Positions 1 to 6,160 of a DNA stretch of 22,439 nucleotides are shown piece by piece; position 1 is the first letter of the stretch, and each line of letters opens with the position of its first letter. The notes below the pieces were generated by a model. The model worked only from the letters and a program-made list of their open reading frames with translations. It searched no databases and was not told where the DNA came from. Position numbers and translations under genes: made by a program. The stretch comes from SZUA-365 sp034002405 (GTDB lineage Bacteria > Bacteroidota > Ignavibacteria > SZUA-365). The stretch covers positions 1 to 22,439 of the forward strand of contig JAVFAS010000058.1 in assembly GCA_034002405.1 (NCBI GenBank), read 5' to 3'.

Positions 1-125
1 CGCCTTCCCGAGTCCGGTGCGCCTTCCCGAGCCGGTGCGCCTTCCCGAGCCCGGTGCGCCTTCCCGAGTCCGGTGCGCCTTCCCGAGCCGGTGCGCCTTC
101 CCGAGCCCGGTGCGCCTTCCCGAGT
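1..125. repeat. GC-rich tandem repeat with 56-bp higher-order unit
   Basis: The window opens inside a tandem array of an 18/19-bp unit, CGCCTTCCCGAGTCCGGTG and variants. Three variants alternate in fixed order: 19 bp with GAGTCCGGTG, 18 bp with GAGCCGGTG and 19 bp with GAGCCCGGTG. Together they make a 56-bp super-unit. Positions 1-56 and 57-112 are identical copies and a third begins at 113 and decays after about 125. The array is cut by the window edge, so its true copy number is unknown. Because 56 is not a multiple of three, the reading frame rotates between copies and all plus frames stay open. The short open frames here are a by-product of the repeat rather than evidence for a gene. Confidence 0.93.
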
Positions 126-227
126 CCCATGTCCAGCCGCACACAGACAGCGCACGGCCATGCAAACCGGGTACGCTGGACCGACCCATGCGTGGCTGTC
201 GATTCGTGTGATTTCCATTCGGCTTCT

Positions 228-259
228 TTTGATCGGCACGGGTATTTCCGGTATTTTTA
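228..259 (+). promoter_or_regulatory. Candidate Bacteroidota-type promoter for pta
   Basis: TTTG at 228-231 is followed after exactly 20 nt by TATTTTTA at 252-259. This is close to the Bacteroidota housekeeping consensus TTTG-N19/20-TAnnTTTG, with only the last base off. It would start transcription around 265 and give a leader of about 40 nt before the pta ATG at 307. The sequence around it (about 220-300) is clearly more AT-rich than the flanking DNA. The rest of 126-306 shows no gene or RNA that I can support. Confidence 0.45.
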
Positions 260-306
260 TCCTGATCGAGTTCTTCGCAGTTGTTTTCTCAATCATCAGG
301 ACCACA

Positions 307-1296
307 ATGAATCCCGCGACTTTCATCGACGATCTCAAAGCCCGCGCGCAGAATCTTTCCAAGCACATCGTGTATCCCGACGCGACGGACGAGCGCGCCA
401 TCCGGGCCGCGCGCATCGCGACGGACGAACGACTGGCGACGATCACCCTGGTCGGCACCGAGTCGGTTATCCGTGAAAAAGCCGCCGCGATCGACGTAAC
501 GCTCGACGGCATCGCCATCGCGGATCCCGCGCAGATGCCCGAAAAGGCGAAGGAATTCGCCGCGCTGTATTACGAGCTTCGCAAGAGCAAGGGCATGACC
601 GAGGCACAGGCCGCCGAGGCGGTGCGGCACCCGTTGTTTTTCGGCGACTTCATGGTGCGGACCGGCATGGCCGACGGGAGCGTGGCCGGTTCGCTTTCCA
701 CGACGGGCGATGTGATCAAGGCCGGCCTGCACTGCATCGGACTCAAGCCGGGTATCAAAACCGTGTCGAGTCTTTTCATCATGAAATTCCCCGAGAAGAT
801 CTGGGCGTTCGCTGACTGCGCCGTCCTGCCTCTGCCCGACGCCGCGCAACTGGCGGACATCACCATTTCCACCGCGGACAATTTCCGCGCGCTCACCGAA
901 GAGGAGCCGCTGGTCGCGATGCTCTCGTTCTCGACCAAGGGCAGTGCGAAACACGAACTCATCGACAAGGTGCTCGAGGCGAAGGCGATGGTGCACGAAC
1001 GCCGTCCCGATCTGAAGGTCGATGGGGAAATGCAGTTCGACGCCGCGATCATTCCGGCCATCGGGAAGAAAAAGGCGCCGGACTCCGAAATTGCCGGAAA
1101 CGCCAATGTGTTCGTGTTCCCGGACCTGCAATCCGGCAACATCTCCTACAAGATCGCCGAGCGGCTCGGTGGCGCCGAGGCACTGGGTCCCATCGTGCAG
1201 GGACTTGCCCGTCCGGCCTACGACCTCTCCCGTGGGTGCAGCGTCAACGACATCGTGGTGACCACGGTGTTCAATGCCGTGATGGGAGCGGTGTAG
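307..1296 (+). CDS. pta: Phosphate acetyltransferase (Pta)
   Basis: A 329-residue single-domain phosphotransacetylase, the usual length for the short form of the family. It interconverts acetyl-CoA and acetyl phosphate in the cytoplasm (acetate/energy metabolism). Recognisable family blocks are YPDATDERAIRAA near residues 22-34, GMADGSVAGS near 118-128, STKGSAKH near 208-216, DGEMQFDAA near 239-247 and FPDLQSGNISYKIAERLGG near 271-289, followed by GPIVQGLARPAYDLSRG. The ATG at 307 was chosen because the family match begins there (MNPATFIDDL) and a weak CAGGA lies just upstream. The same frame runs open back to position 73 but crosses the tandem repeat and a hydrophobic stretch unlike any Pta. 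The usual partner ackA is not in view. Related acyltransferases (phosphate butyryltransferase, the malic-enzyme C-terminal domain) are less likely given the strong Pta motifs. Confidence 0.96.
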   Translation: MNPATFIDDLKARAQNLSKHIVYPDATDERAIRAARIATDERLATITLVGTESVIREKAAAIDVTLDGIAIADPAQMPEKAKEFAALYYELRKSKGMTEAQAAEAVRHPLFFGDFMVRTGMADGSVAGSLSTTGDVIKAGLHCIGLKPGIKTVSSLFIMKFPEKIWAFADCAVLPLPDAAQLADITISTADNFRALTEEEPLVAMLSFSTKGSAKHELIDKVLEAKAMVHERRPDLKVDGEMQFDAAIIPAIGKKKAPDSEIAGNANVFVFPDLQSGNISYKIAERLGGAEALGPIVQGLARPAYDLSRGCSVNDIVVTTVFNAVMGAV

Positions 1297-1302
1297 GAAA
1301 AT

Positions 1303-1342
1303 AACCGCCAAAGCGCGAAAGCGCGAAAAGAAACGCGAAAGG
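1303..1342 (+). repeat. Short GCGAAA-type intergenic repeat element
   Basis: Between the pta stop and the hairpin lies a run of near-repeats of GCGAAA, spaced as CCGCCAAAGCGCGAAAGCG, then CGAAAAGAAACGCGAAAGG. The unit occurs about four times in 40 nt. It is noncoding, purine-rich, and differs from the neighbouring coding DNA. It resembles the short 'CGCCAAAG/CGCGAAAG' interspersed intergenic sequences that I recall from some environmental bacterial genomes. That resemblance is from memory and unverified. Confidence 0.5.
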
Positions 1343-1353
1343 TTCTATGAAAG

Positions 1354-1386
1354 AAGAAGGGCATCCCGGTGAGGGATGCCCTTCTT
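1354..1386. terminator. Perfect 14-bp hairpin between convergent pta and 1425-4190
   Basis: Positions 1354-1367 (AAGAAGGGCATCCC) pair perfectly with 1373-1386, with a 5-nt loop GGTGA. The hairpin sits between two converging genes, so it can serve both. The minus-strand transcript reads TTCTTTCAT around the end of the stem, a weak U-rich tail, so it best fits termination of the minus-strand gene 1425-4190. On the plus strand no U run follows. Its stem ends resemble those of the hairpin at 4289-4317. Confidence 0.8.
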
Positions 1387-1424
1387 GGTTGGAGAGATTC
1401 CAGGCCGATTGTCCGAATGGACGT

Positions 1425-4190
1425 CTACTTCATCACCACCATGCGGCGCGATATCGATGCGCCGTCGGCATCGAGGCGGTAGACATACACGCCCGAGGGC
1501 AGGGTGCGTGCGTCGATGCGCATGGAGTGTTCGCCGGCATCGACCATGCCGTCCCATGCGGTGGCCACGAGGCGGCCGAGCAGATCATACACCTTCAGCG
1601 AAACCGCAGCACGCCGCGGGGTGGAGAAGCGGATGGTGGTTGTCGGGTTGAACGGGTTGGGGTAGTTCTGTTGAAGCGACAATGCTTGTGGCAACGGAAC
1701 ATCTCCCACCGCTGTTTCGACAAACTTTTCGAGGTGGAGCCGGTGTCCGGGTGCGCCGTCCTGTCTCACTTCCACATTCGCCGTCGTGAACAGGCCATCG
1801 GTCGCCTCGACATACCAGACCACGTCAAGGCCAACTTGGAGTGGATCTCCACTGATTCCGTCAATCACACCCGCCAGCTGCCCGTGTGTTGCCGTGAAGA
1901 CAGGTGCGCTGCCCTCGTTGTCCGCGTCAAACTCGACTCTTCGCGTCAGCGACGCGGCATCGAGAAATGCGACCTTGTATCGAACGCTGTCGCTCCACAG
2001 CTCGGGTGAGAATTTCGAGATCCGGATGTTCGTAAAGGGATCGGGCAATACAGGACGTTGCCAGGAGAATGTCGAAACATCGGTGCTTCGATAGAGCACG
2101 ATCTCGTCCTCATCCGGTGGTCCGACCAGTCTGAACGGAGTCGGTGCGTGGGGAAGAATGGAAAATGGTCCCGTGGTAGATCGAATCGCACTTCCGGTCA
2201 GGCCAAGGACCTCGATCTCTTGTCCTTCCACGCTTCCGACCTCGCGTGCGACAAGACCCCGGAGCATCCACGCCCGGGGCAGCCGCAGAACGACCTCTTC
2301 TTCGAGCAGTGGATTTGGTCCCAAGCCGTTCACGGAATCGAGTTCCGCCGCGAATCGTCCGTTGATGCGCACCGGTGGCTCGAGGTCGAGGAAATTCAGG
2401 TATCGATCACGGGGGGTGACAATCAGTTCGAATGGACGATCGAAGTATACGCCTCGGGCGTCGCTGTCATGCCACGTGATCTCGACAAGGAAATTCTCCA
2501 GCGTGTCGGCCTGCCAGGTGATCGGGGGAGAGCTCTGATCCAGATCCTGAGTGAGCGGCAGGGCGTGGAAACGCACCGACGGTTCGAATGTACTGCTGCG
2601 GTAGCGTACCGACGCGACACCGTTCACGAAGGCCGACGGCGGAATGATGTAGTTGTTGTTGCGCGAGACGGGGATTTCGCGCCCGTTGACTTCCATTCGG
2701 GCCCATGTATACGCGTCGGGATCCTGACTCCAGGATTGCATCGAGGTGTCGTTTTCCGCGCTCGCGCCCGCCGCGTGGACCGCCATGCAGCCACCCACCT
2801 CGTCCCAGTTCTCGACGGGTTCACCATCCTTGACCGCGTGAAGGTCAAACTGGATATCCTCGCCGGCGCGCAGCGTCGTGGTCTGGATCGGACTTGCGTC
2901 GAGCGCGATGTTTCCGCCGGTGAACAGAGTGTTGGTGACGACCAGCCGGTAGACCGTAGTCGATCGCGTGAAGTACACACCGTCCGTGGCCTCGACATAC
3001 CAGACGAGCGTGAAGTTCGTCACGGGTCCACCTGCGAGTTCGGTGATCACGGAATCCAGTGTCTGCTTTGTCATGGTGAAGGAGTCACGTATCCCGACGT
3101 CGCAGGAGTCGTAGGAAATGATCCGCGACTGTTGCTCGTCGGTGAAATGGATGCGATAGCGTACCGTGTCACTGTAGACCGCCCCGCCGAAACGCGAGGG
3201 TTGGATATCCGTGTACGGATCCATGGGCTGCGTCAGCCACCACTGGAAGGTTACCCGTGCATCTGCCGTGTCCAGCGTCAGTGCGTACTGATCCACGGGC
3301 CGCCACAGTTCAAAGGACCTCGGGGCATGCGGATTCACGAATATAGAATCCGATACTCCAAGTATATTGGCATTGGTCGGATGGGACACGCGGAAGCGCT
3401 GCGGCGCGGGTTCCGGACCCGGACGCGTTGCACGCTCCGCGGTGGGGATGAAAAAGAAATTCTGTGTGTGCTGAATCGTGAGATTCGGATCGAACGGATC
3501 GGGTGGCATGCTCGCGACGGCTTCGATCTCATCGGGGAAATCCACCGTGATGCGCGCCGGCACGGCCTGCGGGATTTTGTTGAGAAAGCGATCGCGCGGC
3601 GACACCACGACCTCGAAGGGGCGATGAGCGTAGACGATGCATTGATTCCACGCATCCATGCATGTCACCTCCACGAGATAATTGTCGAGCGCCGCGGGCA
3701 GCACGTTGATCGGTGGCGAGACGGGGTGGAACGGGTTGCCCACGTACAGCAGCTTGAGATTGACGTTCCGTTCCGCCGCGGTCGAGGTGAGGCAGATGGT
3801 GGCGACGCCATTGACGAAGTGAACGGGATCGATGATGAATTCGTACGGTGTGATGCGGGGCAGCACCTGACCGCCTGCCGTCAGCCGCGTCCAGGTATAT
3901 CCATCGGGATCGCCGCTCCACGAGGCCACCATCGTATCGTTTTCCGCAATGGAATTCTCGACGATGATGTTCACCCATTCGTCGAGACTGCTCCAGTCCG
4001 TGACGATCGCGCCGGTGCTGTCCTTGGCCACGACCTGGAAACAGAGCGAATCACCCGCGGCGATGGTGATGGTGTCGGTACTGGTGAACTGCATTTCGAC
4101 GCGATAGGATTGCGCCGATACGGTTGTGATCAATGCCAATGCCCAGAAACAGAATCCGAGCGCATGGACCACGCTGATGCGTTTCTTCAT
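1425..4190 (-). CDS. Secreted T9SS cargo protein with two copies of a novel ~380-aa module
   Basis: A 921-residue exported protein of unknown function. It starts at the ATG at 4190 (MKKRISVV..., Sec signal peptide ending near VSAQS), preceded by a G-rich tract; an in-frame ATG six codons upstream lacks a ribosome site and would spoil the signal peptide. The body is a tandem pair of one module, about residues 30-410 and 430-800. Each copy has, in order, a 'QFDLHAVKDG / CFQVVAKDST' strand, the motif SWxxDPDxYTWxR, a FVNGVA strand, SPPI, a RPFExxVxPRDRxLN block, a HAPxxFxLxxP block, SDxVRYxxxF and finally VWYVEATDG near 400 and 793. Residues ~835-921 are a T9SS type A sorting domain (QNYPNPFNPTTTIRF, VYDLLGRLV, GVYVYRL, RRMVVMK). 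The paralogue at 4345-5913 lies upstream on the same strand but has its own terminator. Surface-exposed or extracellular location is expected. The module looks beta-rich; no catalytic motif is visible. Confidence 0.88.
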   Translation of the reverse strand: MKKRISVVHALGFCFWALALITTVSAQSYRVEMQFTSTDTITIAAGDSLCFQVVAKDSTGAIVTDWSSLDEWVNIIVENSIAENDTMVASWSGDPDGYTWTRLTAGGQVLPRITPYEFIIDPVHFVNGVATICLTSTAAERNVNLKLLYVGNPFHPVSPPINVLPAALDNYLVEVTCMDAWNQCIVYAHRPFEVVVSPRDRFLNKIPQAVPARITVDFPDEIEAVASMPPDPFDPNLTIQHTQNFFFIPTAERATRPGPEPAPQRFRVSHPTNANILGVSDSIFVNPHAPRSFELWRPVDQYALTLDTADARVTFQWWLTQPMDPYTDIQPSRFGGAVYSDTVRYRIHFTDEQQSRIISYDSCDVGIRDSFTMTKQTLDSVITELAGGPVTNFTLVWYVEATDGVYFTRSTTVYRLVVTNTLFTGGNIALDASPIQTTTLRAGEDIQFDLHAVKDGEPVENWDEVGGCMAVHAAGASAENDTSMQSWSQDPDAYTWARMEVNGREIPVSRNNNYIIPPSAFVNGVASVRYRSSTFEPSVRFHALPLTQDLDQSSPPITWQADTLENFLVEITWHDSDARGVYFDRPFELIVTPRDRYLNFLDLEPPVRINGRFAAELDSVNGLGPNPLLEEEVVLRLPRAWMLRGLVAREVGSVEGQEIEVLGLTGSAIRSTTGPFSILPHAPTPFRLVGPPDEDEIVLYRSTDVSTFSWQRPVLPDPFTNIRISKFSPELWSDSVRYKVAFLDAASLTRRVEFDADNEGSAPVFTATHGQLAGVIDGISGDPLQVGLDVVWYVEATDGLFTTANVEVRQDGAPGHRLHLEKFVETAVGDVPLPQALSLQQNYPNPFNPTTTIRFSTPRRAAVSLKVYDLLGRLVATAWDGMVDAGEHSMRIDARTLPSGVYVYRLDADGASISRRMVVMK

Positions 4191-4230
4191 GAAACCCCCC
4201 AGGGACAATGAAAGAATACATGGTTCACGA

Positions 4231-4261
4231 CAACTTTATCATTTTACTGGTGAATGTCAAG
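4231..4261 (-). promoter_or_regulatory. Candidate promoter for the 1425-4190 gene
   Basis: Read on the minus strand, CTTG (complement of 4258-4261) is followed after 19 nt by TAAAGTTG (complement of 4231-4238). This matches the Bacteroidota consensus TTTG-N19-TAnnTTTG with one mismatch in each element. A sigma70-like TTGACA overlaps the upstream box (complement of 4255-4260). The predicted leader is about 30-35 nt before the ATG at 4190. It sits just downstream of the terminator of the neighbouring paralogue, consistent with independent transcription. Confidence 0.55.
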
Positions 4262-4281
4262 TCCGCGGCGATATCCGTCCG

Positions 4282-4317
4282 AAAAAAAAGAAGAAGGCGC
4301 CCATGGCGCCTTCTTCT
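4282..4317 (-). terminator. Rho-independent terminator of the 4345-5913 gene
   Basis: On the minus strand a perfect 13-bp stem (complement of 4305-4317 paired with 4289-4301) with a 3-nt loop is followed by a run of eight T (complement of A at 4282-4289). This is a textbook intrinsic terminator 28 nt after the stop codon of the minus-strand gene. The stem sequence AGAAGAAGGCGCC resembles that of the hairpin at 1354-1386. Confidence 0.93.
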
Positions 4318-4344
4318 GAAGATCAGGAAATGTTCGTCCGGCTG

Positions 4345-5913
4345 TTATTTCATCACGACCATGCGGCGCGACAGGGACTTGCCCTCGGCTTCGAGGCGGT
4401 AGACGTAGACGCCGGAGCGCAGTTTCGACGCATCGAACATCACCGTGTGTTCGCCCGCATCGAGCACGCCCTGGTGCATCGTGGCGACTTCACTGCCGAG
4501 CAGGTCGAAGACCTTCAACGACACCGTGCCGCGCTTGGCGGTGGTGAAGCGGACCGATGTGGAAGGATTGAAGGGATTCGGGTAATTCTGCGCGAGCGCG
4601 AGCGTGCCGGGACGTGCCGCGCTTTTCACGCTCGTGATTCCATCGGCATTCATGGAGATGTAGTGGCCGGGCGAAGGGTCGCTGGTCGTGGTGAACAGGC
4701 CGTCGGTGGCCTCGACATACCAGGCAAACGCATACTCCCGCGTGCTCATATGTCCGGAGATCGATTGCATCACACTCCAGAGCTGCCCATGAGTGAGGGT
4801 GAGCTGCGGATTGAGTCCGTTGTTGTTCGAGGGTATGCGCCGCGAGTTGGTCAGGCTCACACTGTCGACGATGACCCAGGTGTAGCGGACTTCATCCGAT
4901 GTCTGGGAGGGATCGAAGCGTGAAACCTGGATGTCCCAGTACGGGTCCGGCGGATTCGGACGCTGCCAGGTGAAATCCTGTACATCGACCGAACGCCCGA
5001 GATTCAGGATGTAATGGTCGACGGGATCGATCAGGGTGAATGCCGCCGGGGCATGCGACAGGACTTCGTACGGATCGGTGCGGCCCTGGATCTGGTTGTC
5101 CGCGGACGCATAGGCCATGATCCATTGCGGCTCGGTCGGCTTTTCGCGCAGGATGCGGGAAGCGATCAGATAATTGGTCAAGCCACGAATGAATACCTCG
5201 CCGCTGAAAATGTCCGCCAGGTTGGGCTGATTCTGGTCGAATTCTCCGGGGAAGCGTGCCGAGAACCGCGTCTCGATGGTGCGGTCGGACACCACATTCA
5301 GGTAGCGGTCACGCGGCGCGACGATGATTTCGTAGGGACGCAGTAAATAGATGCCATCCTCGGGCATCGTGGCCGATGTGAGATCGACGAGGTAGTTCGT
5401 GATCTCGTCGGCGACGAAATCCACGCTCTGCGAAACCTGGTTGAGAAAGGAAATGGTCGGCGCGACGGTGATGAACACGCTGGTGTCGGCCTTCGTGCAG
5501 GTCATGCAGACCTCCGCGACACCCTCGACGAAGACGGTGTTGGAGATCGACCATTCATTCGCGGTGACCTGGGTGAGTTCCACGCCGTTGTGCGTGAGCC
5601 GCGCCCAGGAATATCCATCCGGATCGGCATTCCACGACTGGGTGCTCGAATCCGTGTTTGCATCGGTGTTGTTGATGGTCAGAGTGACCGGGTTGCCAAT
5701 CTGGTCCCAGCTCCGGATGACATTGCCGTTTTCATCCTTTGCCGTGAGCGTGAAACACACTTCCTCGCCGACCAGGCGTTGGATATCACCCGAAACGGTA
5801 TTCGAACTGATCGAAATCCCGCCCTTTCCCGGGCCCCCCTGGCCGGCCTGGAGCATGGCCACGCATAGTGACAAGCCGATCGTCAAGAATAGCAGTTGAC
5901 GTACGTTCATCAT
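4345..5913 (-). CDS. Secreted T9SS cargo protein with one copy of the same ~380-aa module
   Basis: A 522-residue exported protein, paralogous to the gene at 1425-4190 but with a single module. Start at the ATG at 5913 (an adjacent ATG at 5910 is equally readable), supported by a GGAGGAG ribosome site and by the signal peptide MMNVRQLLFLTIGLSLCVAMLQAG. The open frame extends upstream to 6465 but the extra sequence is Arg/Pro-rich and not protein-like. The module spans about residues 35-410 with the same landmarks: EVCFTLTAKDENG near 53, SWNADPDGYSWARL, RPYEIIVAPRDRYLN, SHAPAAFTLIDP, SDEVRYTWV and WYVEATDGLFTT near 400. After the SPRP-like MxWxY-free linker, residues ~440-522 form a T9SS type A sorting domain (LAQNYPNPFNPSTSVRF, VFDLLGSEV, GVYVYRLEA, RRMVVMK). 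Function is unknown; an adhesive, matrix or surface-layer role is possible but not shown by any motif. Confidence 0.88.
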   Translation of the reverse strand: MMNVRQLLFLTIGLSLCVAMLQAGQGGPGKGGISISSNTVSGDIQRLVGEEVCFTLTAKDENGNVIRSWDQIGNPVTLTINNTDANTDSSTQSWNADPDGYSWARLTHNGVELTQVTANEWSISNTVFVEGVAEVCMTCTKADTSVFITVAPTISFLNQVSQSVDFVADEITNYLVDLTSATMPEDGIYLLRPYEIIVAPRDRYLNVVSDRTIETRFSARFPGEFDQNQPNLADIFSGEVFIRGLTNYLIASRILREKPTEPQWIMAYASADNQIQGRTDPYEVLSHAPAAFTLIDPVDHYILNLGRSVDVQDFTWQRPNPPDPYWDIQVSRFDPSQTSDEVRYTWVIVDSVSLTNSRRIPSNNNGLNPQLTLTHGQLWSVMQSISGHMSTREYAFAWYVEATDGLFTTTSDPSPGHYISMNADGITSVKSAARPGTLALAQNYPNPFNPSTSVRFTTAKRGTVSLKVFDLLGSEVATMHQGVLDAGEHTVMFDASKLRSGVYVYRLEAEGKSLSRRMVVMK

Positions 5914-5917
5914 GGTG

Positions 5918-5924
5918 CTCCTCC
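5918..5924 (-). promoter_or_regulatory. Ribosome binding site GGAGGAG fixing the 5913/5910 start
   Basis: On the minus strand GGAGGAG lies 4 nt before the ATG at 5913 and 7 nt before the ATG at 5910. It is one of the few strong Shine-Dalgarno sites in the window and rules out the much longer open frame reaching to 6465. Confidence 0.8.
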
Positions 5925-5992
5925 AAGCTTGTATAAAGATGGAACGAATTCGGAAAATGCACGTCGTTCGGCGGAAGCGACACACTATCCCA

Positions 5993-6024
5993 TGAATATA
6001 TGCTTCCATTCCGCGAAGCGCAAC
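5993..6024 (-). promoter_or_regulatory. Weak candidate promoter for the 4345-5913 gene
   Basis: On the minus strand GTTG (complement of 6021-6024) is followed after 20 nt by TATATTCA (complement of 5993-6000), a partial fit to TTTG-N20-TAnnTTTG (3/4 and 4/6). A second AT-rich possibility, TATACA near the complement of 5930-5935, would give a much shorter leader. The 247-nt region 5914-6160 is the divergent control region for the two flanking genes and otherwise holds nothing I can identify. Confidence 0.3.
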
Positions 6025-6104
6025 AGGAAAACAGATCCCATGGAACTGCCGGGAGCGCAACGGATTACCCGCGCACCGGGCCGTACCTGCCCGTGGACAT
6101 TGGC

Positions 6105-6136
6105 ATTGCGAATGGCCGCGGGAGGGGATATATTTT
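6105..6136 (+). promoter_or_regulatory. Candidate promoter for the 6161-14708 operon
   Basis: ATTG at 6105-6108 is followed after exactly 20 nt by TATATTTT at 6129-6136, close to the Bacteroidota pattern TTTG-N20-TAnnTTTG with one mismatch in each box. If used, the leader would be under 25 nt. It is the only promoter-like sequence I found upstream of the six-gene plus-strand run. Confidence 0.42.
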
Positions 6137-6160
6137 CCTTTCCATCCAAAAGGGGCGTGC

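Noticed and set aside
1..125. CRISPR array
   Set aside because: Units are directly adjacent with no unique spacers, and the unit is only 18-19 bp.
73..306. In-frame N-terminal extension of Pta with a hydrophobic segment (from about 160)
   Set aside because: It crosses the tandem repeat, no Pta has such an extension, and the promoter-like boxes at 228-259 lie inside it. The family match begins at the ATG at 307.
2058..4211. 717-codon open frame on the plus strand
   Set aside because: It is antisense to the well-supported 1425-4190 gene, Arg/His-rich, without family motifs; long antisense frames are common in GC-rich coding DNA.
5971..6013. Loose inverted repeat GCGGAAGC...GCTTCC in the divergent control region
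   Set aside because: Only six bases pair cleanly across a gap of over 20 nt; not enough to propose an operator.
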